A stretch of DNA of 64,000 bases from Clitoria ternatea (Eukaryota; Streptophyta; Magnoliopsida; Fabales; Fabaceae): positions 127,244,667-127,308,666 of the forward strand of contig CM075673.1 in NCBI GenBank assembly GCA_037962975.1. Direction: 5' to 3'. A program made the translations under genes and the position numbers. Shown here one piece after another: positions 46,724 through 57,898 of this stretch; position 1 is the stretch's first letter, and every line of letters begins with the position of its first letter. Under the pieces are notes generated by a model. It did not search any database. It had not been told where the DNA came from and worked only from the letters and a program-made list of their open reading frames with translations.

Positions 46724-47261
46724 TTATCCAATAGCAGATGTATATGGAATCTTATTCATCTGTTCTTTCTCTTCTTTAGTGGAAGGAGATGGAGCCTTTG
46801 ATAGACTTATGCCATCAGACATAGGCAAAGTTCCTTTCTTAGAATCTTGCATGTTAAACATTTTTAACACTTTGTCTATGTATGTATTCAAACTTAGGCC
46901 AAGTAATTTTCTTGATCTATCTCTATAGATCTTAATTCCCAACACATAGGTTGCTTCACCTAAATCTTTCATGAAAAAATAGCTTCCCAACCAAGTCTTC
47001 ACAGATTGAAGGGTAGGTAGGAATATCATTTCTAAAAAGTAATATGTTATCAACATATAGGACCAGAAAAACAGCTATGTAGTTATTAACCTTCTTGTAG
47101 ACACAAAGTTCATCTTTATTTTTAATAAAGCTGAATTGCTTAACAACCTCATCAAAATTAAAATTCCAGTTTCTGGAAGCTTGCTTAATTCCATAAATAG
47201 ACCATTGTAGTTTGTAAACCTTGCTGGATGCTTCATGCTTAATGAAGTCTTCGGGTTGTGT
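46724..47261 (-). pseudogene. RT, C-terminal half, of the old copia element
   Basis: Begins at the CRM-like insertion (target CATAT at 47262) with QPEDFIKHEASSKVYKLQWSIYGIKQASRNWN. The polymerase motif reads LYVDNILLF: the second Asp of YVDD is Asn, which would abolish catalysis. A frameshift near 47000 moves the rest to 47056-46724 (FFMKDLGEATYVLGIKIYRDRSRKLLGLS, TLPMSDGISLSKAPSP). Confidence 0.9.
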
Positions 47262-47266
47262 CATAT

Positions 47267-48189
47267 TGATGTAGGAATTTCTTCAATTCCTAGCTTTGAA
47301 ACTCTTGGATCTTCTTCTCTTGAACTCTTAGATCCAACAACCTTCAAGACTTGGAGAGTAGGTCACGGCCTTGAAGCTTGAAATGGAAACTAAAACAAAA
47401 ATTACAAAGGAAGCTAGAGTATGAAGGAAACTAAGGAAAATGATCTAGAACTAAGAAGGTTTATGGCTTAGAAATGGAAAGAGATGGAGAGGAAAATGTG
47501 GAGCATGGTGCCGCCACTCTCTAGAGTTTAGAGAGATAAGGTGTACTAGTCACCATCTTTGGGAGAAGGTCCAAAGGATAAGACTCAAAGAAAGGAGCCT
47601 AGAGCTTCTACTTTCTAGAGAGAAGGGAGAGTTTCTCACTCTAAAATCTCTTAACATTCAACTTATGAGAGAATTACAAAGGGGATGAGCTTATATAGCT
47701 CTCTAAAATTTCGGTCAACTCTCACTAGCCATGGGCCTTGGATTAATTCCTAAGGCCCAATGCTAAATCCTACTCATAATGGCCCAATACAAGCCCAAAT
47801 GCAAAAAGAACAAAGTACAAGGCCTAAAAGTGGCCCAAACCTAATGGCTATGTAAAGCCCAAACTAATTCCTAAAATAAAGTACTAATATACCTAGAATG
47901 TAAAACCATAGAAAATATTTACAAAATATGTGAGGCCCAAAGGAGGCCCAATCATTAACATCAAGCCCATTACCCTTCTATAGAGCAAGACAAAAGGGTA
48001 AAGGTCTACAAGAGCTCCTCCTTGGGCTTGGGCCTACTCAAGAACTCCATGGAAGAAGTTAAATGCTTTTGGAGACCTTCCTTGGCTCTCTTGTCCCTTG
48101 ACCTAGTCATAGGGCCCTTGAAGGCATCCAAGGTAACCTCCAAAGACTGTGTAGGGTCCATGGCTTCCTCCTGGGTGATGGCTAAGTCA
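47267..48189 (-). repeat. 3' LTR of the CRM-like element
   Basis: In element orientation it runs TGACTTAGCC to TACATCA. It holds the last 61 codons and stop of the polyprotein at its start. The rest (47267-48005) has no gene. Confidence 0.93.
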
Positions 48190-48440
48190 TGCTCCCCCTC
48201 CTGAAAAGGATTTGTCCTCAAATCAGAGGCAACCTTATCCAGCTCATCTATAAAACAAGGGGTAAGATTAGAGATATTAAAAGTAGCACTAACCTCATAC
48301 TCACTAGGGAGGTCAAGTACATATACATTATTATTAATTCTCCTAATGACCTGAAAAGGACTATCACCTATAGGGTTGAGTTTAGACTTCTTAAGGTTAG
48401 GAAAGTGTTCCTTCCTTAGGTGAAGCCATACCTAATCCCC
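48006..48440 (-). pseudogene. Polyprotein C-terminus of the CRM-like element, running into the LTR
   Basis: The tail of integrase (VWLHLRKEHFP, NNVYVLDLPSEYEVSATFNIS, from about 48440) passes to the open frame 48221-48006: LRTNPFQEGEHDL before the LTR boundary and LDAFKGPMTRSRDKRAKEG..FLSRPKPKEELL inside the LTR. Stop at 48006. The same arrangement is seen in the related element at 22848-23207. The LTR-encoded tail is a known trait of CRM-type elements as far as I recall. Confidence 0.82.
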
Positions 48441-48455
48441 AACATCCAAAATAAT

Positions 48456-49436
48456 TTATTTTTTCTTTTTATTTACACATCTAGCATAGTGGTCATTTTT
48501 CTTTTGTATATGGTGTTTAACCTCCTCATGAAGTTGTCTAACAAAAGATGCCTTTGCCTCACTATCCATATGAAGGATGTCATCAGAAACCTCTAGGGGC
48601 AAAAGATCTAAAAGAGTGAAGGGATTAAAACCATACATAATCTCAAAAGGACTATGCTTGATGGTGGAGTGAACTACCCTATTATAAGTAAACTCAATAT
48701 ATGGTAGACACTCATCCCAAGACTTAACATTCTTTTCAACAAAGACTCGTAAAAGCGTAGAAAGAGTCCTATTAACAACCTTGGTTTGACCATCGGTTTA
48801 TGGATGGCAGATGGTAGAAAAGAGAAGTTTAGTTCCTAGCCTGGCCCAAAGGGTCCTCTAGAAGTGGCTAAAGAACTTGGTATCCCTATCACTAACAATA
48901 GTTCTAGGGATCCCATACAAGCGAGCTATCTTTTTAAAGAATAGTTTAGCAATATGGCTTGCATCATCAACCTTATGGCAAGGGATGAAGTAAGCCATCT
49001 TACTAAATCTATCAACTACCACAAATATAAAGTCTATTCCCCTTTGAATCCTAGGTAACCCAAGGATAAAGTCCATACTAATATCTACCCAAGGGGAAGT
49101 AGGAATGGGTAAGGGAATGTAAAGGCCATGAGGTGAAACCTTAGATTTAGCCTTTTTACATGTAAAGCACCTAGAGCAAAGTCTTTGCACATCACGTTTT
49201 AGATGGGGCCAATAGAAATGTTCACTAAGGGTAGATAAAGTCTTATCCCTCCCAAAGTGCCCTATGAGCCCTCCCTCATGGCTCTCATGAAGTAAAAGAT
49301 CTCTAATGGACCCCCTAGGAATGCATAGCTTATTGGCTTTAAAGAGAAAACCATCTAACTTGTGGAATCCACTAGATACAAGAGAAGAACCATAAGAGTG
49401 GTAGGCATTAGAAAAGTCAAGGTCATGTGTATACAA
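48456..49436 (-). pseudogene. Integrase of the CRM-like element, broken
   Basis: Frame 49436-48858: zinc finger HESHEGGLIGH..CSRCFTC, first Asp (ISMDFILGL), second Asp (VSDRDTKF). The frame is lost at 48858. Further on, near 48778-48800, HP-stop-TDGQTKVVNR shows a nonsense codon and Lys in place of the catalytic Glu. Frame 48638-48456 carries YGFNPFTLLDLLPLEV and a charged C-terminal stretch. Loss of Glu means no active integrase even without the stops. Confidence 0.87.
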
Positions 49437-49513
49437 TTCTTTTATTTCATCAAGACCATGAAGAGTGGCACCTAAGGAAGAAATGAGGGTGTGCCTTCTA
49501 GATAAGGCATCAT

Positions 49514-49996
49514 CTACAACATTAGCTTTACCACTATGGTGCTTGATAACATAAACTTAGCATGCCTTTTGTTAAGCTTATATTGGCCCTTTATATACTT
49601 AAAAGATTCCTGGTCGCTATGAATGACAAACTCTTTGAGAATTAAGTAGTGTTCCCAAGTTTGTAAGGCCCAAATCAAAGCAAAGAAATCTTTGTCATAG
49701 GTGGGGTAATTAAGGTATGCCCCATTAAGCTTTTCACTAAGGAAAGTAATGGGGTGACCCTCTTGAAGTAAAACCGCACCTATGCCAACATTAGAAGCAT
49801 CACATTCTAGCTCAAAGGTTTTTGAAAAATTAGGTAGAGCAAGAATGAGAGCATGTGTAAGTCTATGCTTAAGGTCTTGGAAGGCCTTTTCTTGCTTTGG
49901 CCCCCAAAGAAAAGGAACATTCTTTTTAAGCAAGTCATTAAGGGGAGATGTCAAAGTAGAAAAGTCTCTTACAAACCTTCTATAGAAGTTAGCCAA
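49514..49996 (-). pseudogene. RNase H of the CRM-like element
   Basis: A 160-codon frame: MANFYRRFVRDFSTLTSPL (RT connection), ECDASNVGIGAVLLQEGHPI, SEKLNGAYLNYPTYDKDFFALI (Asp in place of the usual Glu at KEF), VIHSDQESFKYIKGQYKLNKRHAKF. The frame then shifts and ends at 49514; the Trp/Glu following the HAKW motif are lost. Confidence 0.86.
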
Positions 49997-50158
49997 GCCA
50001 TGGAAGCTTCTAATATCATGGATATTTTTGGGGGTTGGCCAAGCACTAATTGCTTTGACTTTTTCTTGGTTAACTTAGACCCCCTTGGAGCTTACTACAA
50101 ATCCTAAGAAGATAATGTGATCCAAACCAAAAGAGTATTTTTCAAGGTTAGCAAAAAG

Positions 50159-50960
50159 TTAGTTTGCTCTTAAGGCAAGTAAAACAAGTCTAAGGTAGGT
50201 AAGGTGAGAGTCCATAGATGTTGAATAAACAAGCATGTCATCAAAATAGACAACAACAAAGTGGCCAATGAAGTCCCTCAAAACATGATTCATGAGGCGC
50301 ATAAAGGTACTAGGTGCATTAGTCAAACCAAAAGGCATAACCAACCACTCATATAATCCAAGCTTGGTCTTAAAAGCAGCTTTCCATTCATCACCTTCCT
50401 TGATTCTTACTTGGTGATAGCCACTTTTAAGGTCAATCTTAGAGAATATGGTAGAGCCATAAAGTTTATCCAGTATATCATTAAGTCTAGGTATAGGATG
50501 CCTATACTTGATGGTGATGTTGTTGATTGCTCTACAATCAGTGCATAACCTCCAAGAACCATCTTTTTTTTAGAACTAAAAGAATTGGCATAACACATGG
50601 ACTAAGACTCTCCCTAATCCAACCTTTGAAAAGTAGGTCTCCAATTTATTTTTCTATTTCTAGACTCTCTTTAGGGTTACACCTATATGCAGGCCTATTG
50701 GGCAAGCTAGCCCCAGGTATTAAGTCTATTTGGTGTTCTATACCCCTAAGAGGTGGAAGCCCTTGAGGAAGGTATTTAGGAAAGATATCCTCAAACTCTA
50801 GAAGAAGATTTTGCAATCCCTTGGGCATAGGAGAAGAAGAGCCCACTAAGGAAAGGGAAGTGCAAGATGTAGGTGTGTTAGAAAGGCTAGGAGAGCTAGA
50901 TGAAGAGAACGTAAGGTAAAGCATGTAGAAAGGTTTGTGAAGAAGCAAGGCTTGCTTCAC
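50159..50960 (-). pseudogene. pol: Reverse transcriptase of the CRM-like element, frameshifted
   Basis: 50960-50646 holds the RT entry (LPPLRGIEHQIDLIPGASLPNRPAYRCNPKESLEIEK) with a stop after it. 50600-50400 is readable only with frame changes around a T-run at 50562-50570. 50344-50159 holds MPFGLTNAPSTFMRLMNHVL and VVVYFDDMLVYS, so the YFDD motif is kept. Between 50158 and 49997 the thumb is broken. Confidence 0.86.
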
Positions 50961-51145
50961 ATCATGCTTAGAGGCAAAGAAAGAAGAGTGCCTCTTAGGA
51001 TCTTCGTAGGCAAGAATCCCTTTACCCTTATCTTTTTGGTTTATTGGTTTTTTATTTTTTTTTTGTTTTTGGTTTTTGAAGGGGAGGTGGAAGGCCCAAC
51101 CTCCCTATCCCTTTTCAACTACATTTGAAGTTAGTCTTCCAATAC

Positions 51146-51757
51146 TTATTTGGGAGACAAGGAATGTAGAACAAACTTTTTATTACTATAGACAAAAGTG
51201 AGGGTGTTGGTGAAACCCTCATGGGTAACCTTTTTGTCATATTGCCAAGGTCTACCCAATAAGACATGAGTGGCTTCCATAGGCACAACATCACACCAAA
51301 CTTGATCATGGTAAGTGCCTATGGAGAGAGAAAGAAGAACTTGTTTGTTCACTAACATTTCACCCTTTTCATTAAGCCATTGAAATTTGTAAGGTTTTGG
51401 GTGATCTATTAATGTACAACCAAGTTTGTGAACTAGCCTTTGACTAACCACATTACCACAACTACCACTATCCACAATAAGAGAACATAGTTTTTCATTA
51501 ATATAACATCTTATGTAAAAGATGTTCTCCCTTTGTGTAGTGTCATCATCCCTTATGTGACTTCCTAGAAGTCTTCTAATCATAAACAATTCACTTTCAT
51601 CTCTTAGAACATGTTCACTCTCATAGGAATCAATATTTGAGCTATCACTAGAGTGTGAAGAGGAGGCTTCCTCATAGCTTGAATAGTGATCAATGCCTTT
51701 TAAAATCATAATTTTTTTGTTGGTCATTGAGAGGCAATGTGACCTCTTCCTAAACAT
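51146..51757 (-). pseudogene. Protease region of the CRM-like element
   Basis: A 203-codon frame with SLIVDSGSCGNVVSQRLVHKL, the intact catalytic D-S-G, then PMEATHVLLGRPWQYDKKVTHEGF. The first residues are a shifted reading of the zinc-knuckle DNA. It ends after LHSLSPK; a degraded, T-rich spacer (51145-50961) follows before RT. The related element at 24935-26551 has the same domain order in one frame but with a damaged DSG. Confidence 0.88.
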
Positions 51758-52850
51758 TTAAAACATTTGATTGAACTTGTTCTTGAAGAGTTGGGTTGGG
51801 ATGAAGAGTTATGATTCTTAGAAGGGTTATTTCTAGAAGGTCTTGTAGGGGAGTGATCCCTATCAACCTCACTTTGATCCTAGGAGTTAAAGTTCCCACT
51901 TCATGCTCCTTTCCTTTCTTATTAAAATTACCCTCTTTTTGGTTGGAGTCTTCCTTACCCTTCCACCCAGGTCTAAAAGGTTTGGACTCTCTATTGTAAT
52001 AGGAAGCTCCATCCATGAGTTGAGTTTTTACTCTTGTCCATTGATGGAGAAGCTCCTCAATATCCATATGAGTTAGAAGTTCCATTCTCTTTCTAATATT
52101 ATGATTAAGGCCAGGTAAAAACCTATGCATGAGGATTTCTTCATCCTCCTCAACATTGGCCCTAATCATAGCCATCTCTAAGGCCTTATAATAGTCCTCC
52201 ACATTTTTGGACACTTGGGCGAGTCTATTGATCTTGGCTAATAGTTCACCCTTATAATAGAAGGGTACATAACATTTTCTAAGTAAATCCTTGAGATCCA
52301 CCCATTCATCAATGGGTGGGAGATGGTCTCTTTTTCTTTCTTTTAGGATTTGAGTCCCCCAAACTAATGCATAGTTTTGAAAGCTAAGGGTGGCAATCCT
52401 AACCTTTCTTTCATTTTTGGTTTCATGGAAGGTGAAGAGTTTCTCAACTCTCATCTTCCAATCAAGATAGGCCTCAACATCACTCTTGCCATGGAAGGGT
52501 GGGACCTCTAGCTTGACCTCTCTTAAGCCACCCTCCTCATGGTTTCTACTTTGTCTCCTATGATGCCTATGCCCATCATCACTATGATCATCATTTTGTC
52601 TATATCTATGATTCCTATGATCAACCTCACTAGTGTCATCATATTGTCTATGTCTACGATTTCTATGATGCCTAGTGGTTCTATCTCTACCCTCCCCATT
52701 TTCTATGTTATCTAGCCTAGTTGCCATGTTGTTAAGTTGTTCTAATATTCTTCTCATGTGTGGAGGGGTTTTCTTTCTACCTCTCTCACTAGATGAAGAC
52801 ATGTTATTATGCAAATATACTAGTGATGAGATACTAGTCATTTCACTCAC
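51750..52850 (-). pseudogene. gag: gag of the CRM-like element
   Basis: Start at 52850 or at the internal ATG before SSSSERGRKK. N-terminal Arg/His-rich region with two similar HR.HRQ.DD blocks, capsid core (KSDVEAYLDWKMRVEKLF, LSFQNYALVWGTQI, VDLKDLLRKCYVPFYYKGEL, SKNVEDYYKALEMAMIRANVEEDEE). From about residue 313 (VGTLTPRIK) the reading is shifted relative to the family, a frameshift near 51900. The zinc knuckle survives in another frame as CFKCLGRGHIASQ followed by TGA where the last Cys should be. Confidence 0.88.
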
Positions 52851-54990
52851 TTGGTTTTAAACCTAAAAAAGAAAATTAACAAACAAAACAATCAAGAAAA
52901 GAAAAAGAAAGCTTTTAGACAAGAACTAGTCATTGTGAAAAAAATTAACTAAACCTAGAATGTAAGAGCACACCTATGCTAACTAAAAAGCAATTAAAGC
53001 AAACTAGTTGGATAGTGCAAAAATGTAAACTAGGCCTGGTATCAAGTCGCACTTACACTAGTCGGAAACAAAAGAATAAACTAAGTCCTAAATGCAATTA
53101 CTCCTAATAAAATAATTAAAAGAAAATTTAAAGTCCAAAGTCCAATGTCTCTAATGTTCAAATACAAGGACTTAACAAAGAGGCAAAATTTAAAGTCCCA
53201 AAATACAAGGGAATAGAAAATACAATGTAAAAGAATAATTCCTAATTTATTACAAGAGTTGCTCTCCCATACAAGAGTCTTCCAAGGTTCTTTAAGTCCA
53301 CCAAAATGATCCACCAAGCTACAAAAGAGACACTTAGAAACTCAAAGTAATGGTTAGCATAACAATATAATAGAAAGAAAATGAAAGTGTTTACACTCTA
53401 AGCTCTCAAGTGTTTTACTCAAGGTCTACTTTTCTCTATAATGATAGAGTGCTCTAGATCAATATGGTCAAATCTCAATCCCCTCAAGATGCTACCTAAA
53501 ATGGCAATGACTCACAAACCTTTGTCTTAAGAAATTCAAGGAAGAGAAATAATCAAACGACAAAACTAGAGACAACAAGACAAGTAAGCAAAGGCAAATT
53601 AGGAAGCTAAACCAAAAGGATTAGAATATGACAAACTAGAATGTGACAAGCAACAAAAGGTTAAAGAAAGAAGGTACACAAGAGTAACAATTTGTATGAC
53701 AAACTTAGAATGCAAACAAAGACAATCTAAAACTTAAATGCAAGAAGAAAAGTTAGCACACAAAAAGGCAAACTAGAACCCTAGAATGCTTGAAACTTTT
53801 CATAAACTTTTGTATTATGTTGCAAATGCTTTTACCTAAAACAAATGTACAATTTAGCATTAAATGAACTCACTAAGTTACTACACTAAAGAAAATATAG
53901 GTGCTGGAATTTTTTTCTTTTTTGCTAATTCATGTTTTTGTCAACACTTTTTTACTCTTTTTTTGTAAGGAAAAGGCCTAAACAATTTATGGAACTAATG
54001 GACAACAAACTTTTTGACTTTTTTGACTTTTTCCTTTATTTTTATATGCTTTTTTCTATGTTTTTTACAGCCACCTACTGCAGCAAACCGAATGGCCAAA
54101 AAGTGCATAAAAAGAAGTAAAAATTGGCAACTAAAGCTAGTGTAAAGCAAGCATCATCTTCCAATACAAAGAGGCAATGGAAGACATGTTTTTATGCATC
54201 AAATGACATGAAAATAAGTACACAAACAGCATGCAAAGATTAAGGAACAATTTCTGGAAAAATAAAAAATAAACTAGAAAAACTCAACCTAAATGAAATC
54301 TAGCAACCTACAACAATTAGGCATAAATTGTCACCTTAAAGAGAGGTGAACAACAAGACTCTAGGAGCTTGTTAGGTACTTCAAAAGATGTGTTTAAAGC
54401 ACCTTAGAGTCTAGAAATAATACTCAAGCAAAAGTCAATACAAAAAGATCCTAGAAACAACAAGAAACAAGCTCCAATCCTAAAGCAATATGTAAGGAAA
54501 CTAAAGAACACTTAAAGAAGGAATCAACTACCTATAAAGCTACTAAAATCCACACAATGAAATGAGAGTTCAGATCTGGAATTTTAACTAAAATCGAAGA
54601 AATGACACTAAATCAACTCAATATGCAAAGAAAAGGACACAAAACACAAAGCTAAGCATGTTACTTGAAGTAGAAGGCACCTTAGGTCAACTTTTTGACT
54701 TTAAAATTTTTTTGCTCCAAATTTAATGAGACTTTGAGTTATGTTTCGGATATGTGCAGGAACAACACTTGTGAAGGCACTTTTTAAAATTCAAATCCAA
54801 AAGGTGTAGATCTCAAACTTCAAGTAAACATAACTTTTACATTTTTTTGAGTTTTTAGGCATATGATATATCAAAATTTATGTATAGAAGGAGAGAAATT
54901 CAGATTTGGAATAAAAAATACAAAAAGAAAACTGTACCAAATCAGATCTAAGAAAAAAATTCAAGAAAAGGTAAGACTCATGATACCACT
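52851..54990 (-). other. Long noncoding leader of the CRM-like element
   Basis: About 2.1 kb between 5' LTR and gag start. No gene is readable; small open frames are AT-rich noise. On the minus strand it is pyrimidine-rich, with T-runs and repeated tttagtt..ttgttt blocks. TGGTATCATGAG directly after the LTR (complement at about 54978-54989) is the likely PBS, a variant of the initiator tRNA-Met site. Confidence 0.7.
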
Positions 54991-55912
54991 TGATGTAGGA
55001 ATTTCTTCAATTCCTAGCTTTGAAACTTTTGGATCTTCTTCTCTTGAACTCTTAGATCCAACAACCTTCAAGACTTGAAGAGTAGGTCATGGCCTTGAAG
55101 CTTTCAATGGAAGCTAAAACAAAAATTGCAAAGGAAACTAGAGTGTGAAGGAAGCTAAGGAAAAGGATCTAGATCTAAGAAGGTTTATGGCTTAGAAATG
55201 GAAGGAGATGGAGAGGAAAGTGTGGAGCATTGTGCCGCCACTCTCTAGAGTCTAGAGAGATAAGGTGTGCTAGTCACCACCTTTGGGAGAAGGTCCAAAG
55301 GATAAGACTCAAAGAAAGGAGCCTAGAGCTTCTACTTTCTAGAGAGAATAGAGAGTTTCTCACTCTAAAATCTCTTAACATTCAACTTATGAGAGAATTA
55401 CAAAGGGGGTGAGCTTATATAGCTGTCTAGAATTTTGGTCAACTCTCACTAACCTTGGGCCTTGGATTAATTCCTAAGGCCCAATCCTAAATCCTACTCA
55501 TAATGGCCCAATACAAGCCCAAATGCAAAAAGAACAAAGTACAAGACCCAAAAGTGGCCTAAACCTAATGGCTATGCAAAGCCCAAACTAATTCCTAAAA
55601 TAAAATCCTAATATACCTAGAATGTAAAAGCATGGAAAATATTTACAAAATATGTGAGGCCCAAAGGAGGCCTAATCATCAACATCAAGCCCATTACCCT
55701 TCTATAGAGCAAGAGAAAAGGGTAAGGGTCTTCAAGAGCTCCTCCTTGGGTTGGGCCTACTCAAGAACTCCATGGAAGAAGCTAAATGATTTTGGAGACC
55801 TTCCTTGGCTCTCTTGTGCCTTGACCTAGTCATAGGGCCCTTGAAAGCATCCAAGGCAACCTCCAAAGACTGTATAGGGTCCATTGCTTCCTCCTAGGTG
55901 ATGGCCATGTCA
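54991..55912 (-). repeat. 5' LTR of the CRM-like element
   Basis: 922 bp, the partner of 47267-48189. The tail codons of the polyprotein are present here too but carry changes and are not preceded by integrase. No separate gene. Confidence 0.93.
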
Positions 55913-55917
55913 CATAT

Positions 55918-56311
55918 ACACTTCCTCAAGAAGATTTCTATTAAGGAAAACAGTCTTGACATCCATTTGCCATATTTCATAATTGTGATATATAGCAATA
56001 ACAAACAGAATCCAAATAAACTTTAGCATAACGACTGGAGAAAATGTTTTATCATAGTCTATACCATGAATTTTCTTGAAACCTTTCGCCACCAATCTTG
56101 CCTTATAGGTACTTATATAACCATCCATGTCAGTTTTCTTTTTCAAAACCCACTTGCATCCTATAGGTTTTACCCATTCGGGTGCATTAACCAAAGTCCA
56201 AACTCGATTAGTGTACATGGAGTCTATTTCAGATCCCATGGCTTTAAGCCATTTCTTAGATTTTGGACTTGCAATGGCCTCTTCAGAAGATGTTGGCTCA
56301 TTTTGATCCAT
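55918..56311 (-). pseudogene. RT, N-terminal half, of the old copia element
   Basis: Frame from 56311: SKKWLKAMGSEIDSMYTNRVWTLV, GCKWVLKKKTDMDGYISTYKARLVAKGF, IDYDKTFSPVVMLKFIWIL and MDVKTVFLNRNLLEEVYM, then the CRM-like insertion at 55912/55918. The other half starts at 47261. Without the insertion the two halves are adjacent in the RT fingers/palm. The frame is open here. Confidence 0.92.
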
Positions 56312-56329
56312 TAGTACTACATTTTCTTC

Positions 56330-56882
56330 CTAAGTTATAAGAAATCTAAATCTTTCAAGTTGTTGAAGTATTCTACCCGATCTTCGCAAGTCTTGTTCTA
56401 CTGGAGTTAGAGTTATCATAACATTTTGTGGTTCCTGCTTTATTTCCACTATTGACTCTTCAATGCCTTGTAGGTCTTGAACTTCTTCAAGTTCTACTTT
56501 CCTCCTACTAATTCTTTTAGAAATGAATTCCCTTTCTAAGAATATAGCATTCCTAGCAACAAACACTTTTCCCTCAGTAGGATTGTAGAAGTAATAGCCC
56601 TTAGTTTCCTTTGGGTATCCCACAAAAAGACATTTATCTGATTTGGGTCCAAGTTTGTTAAAAATCAGACACTTCACATAAGCTTCACAGCTCCAAATCT
56701 TAAGAAAAGACATACTGGAGTTTAGAAATACATTTCTCATTTATATGTCCTAGGCGACAATGCCAAAGATAAGTTGGGTTCAAATCATTTGTTTTAACCC
56801 TTTTAGTATTAACGTTATAGATAAGGGTTTCGAGATCGATAACATAAAGTCCATTACTCAAATTTACATAGCAATAAAACAT
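56330..56882 (-). pseudogene. GAG-pre-integrase and integrase C-terminus of the old copia, core deleted
   Basis: 56882-56700 gives LYVIDLETL and LWHCRLGHINEKCISKLQ (the HH half of the zinc finger). The next family block, 56740-56330, is already the C-terminal integrase region: IWSCEAYVKCLIFNKLGPKSDKCLFVGYPKETKGYYFYNPTEGKVFVARNAIFLE. The CxxC pair and the whole D,D,E core are missing between them, a deletion joint near 56700-56715. This predates or accompanies loss of activity. Confidence 0.88.
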
Positions 56883-57080
56883 GTCATTTAAATAAACAAA
56901 ACAACCATTGTTCTTTATTATAAAGGAAAACCCTTTCCTATCTAGACAAGAAACAAAAATAATGTTTCTTCTTATTGTCAGAAGTCGACATGTTAATTTC
57001 TATAATAAAAATACTTGAAGTGGAAGTCTCATTTCCTTTCTTCTTAAGCTCCTCCAGATACTTTGGACAGTTTCTTTCCC

Positions 57081-57898
57081 AGTGTTCCTTTTATCCATAA
57101 TGGTGACAATTACCTTCTTTATCCACCCCGCCCACAGGTTTTAAGGCTGATCTACTTGGTTTATCCTTGCCTTTCTAAATTGTCTTGCCCTTTTCTATAA
57201 TAATCTTTCCTTTGCCTTTATGCATGCTCTTTCCTTTACCATTGCCAGAATTGACCATCATTATGGCCTTGCCCTTTCCTTTAGAAATATTGGGCTCAAT
57301 GGTCCTTAACATATTAAGTAGCTCTAACAATATTTTGTCCAATGCATTCATGTTATAATTCATGATGACTGACTTAAAATTATTAAGTAATGACTTTAAA
57401 ATGAGATCGGTAACTAACTTCTGGGGGAAGGGGAATCCTAGCCTAGCTAGATTCTCTAAGTACCCAATCATTTTAAGCACATGAGGTCCTATAGAACCTC
57501 TCTCTTCAAGTCTACAGCTAAATAGGCCAGAAGAAACTTCATATCTTTCCTGGTCAGCTTAACCTTGATATAGTTTCCTTAGGTTTTTGATTATATCGAA
57601 AGCCTCCATGTGCTCATGTTGTTTCTAAAGCTCAGGAGACATGGTTGCCAACATAAGGATTTGGACGTCTAAAGCGTCATCTTGATGCTTCTTGTAAGCA
57701 TCCTTGTTAACTTTAGAGGAATTGGCCGCGGATGGTTCTGGAATCAGATCTTCCAAGACATACTATTTTTTCTCTTGTTTAAGGAAAATCCCCAAATTCC
57801 TATACCAGTCTAGAAAGTTGGGTCCAAACAATTTTTCTTTGTTTAGGATCAATTGCAATGAAAGGTTCGAAGGTTTGTTTGATGTCATGGTTATCTAA
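57081..57898 (-). pseudogene. gag: gag of the old copia element, broken
   Basis: On the minus strand from 57889: MTSNKPSNLSLQLILNKEKLFGPNF, the usual copia gag start, then stops in KQEKK-stop and MSPEL-stop-KQ. The open frame 57480-57175 reads MLKMIGYLENLARLGFPFPQKLVTDLIL and a Gly/Lys-rich tail. The zinc knuckle near 57085-57130 (CHHYG-stop-KEHWERNC) lacks its second Cys and contains a stop. Confidence 0.83.

Larger units (their letters stand above)
47267..55912 (-). mobile_element. CRM-like chromovirus (Ty3/gypsy) with both LTRs, 8646 bp
   Basis: The exact target duplication CATAT lies at 47262-47266 and 55913-55917. LTRs are 923 bp (47267-48189) and 922 bp (54991-55912), differing at about 50 sites by my count (about 5-6%), so it is older than the SIRE-like copia. 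Order on the minus strand: 5' LTR, 2.1 kb leader, gag, protease, RT, RNase H, integrase, C-terminal tail into the 3' LTR. A polypurine-like AGGAGGGGGAGCA precedes the 3' LTR, and TGGTATCATGAG follows the 5' LTR as PBS. Coding parts are broken in several places. CRM-like is inferred, not proven. Confidence 0.9.
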
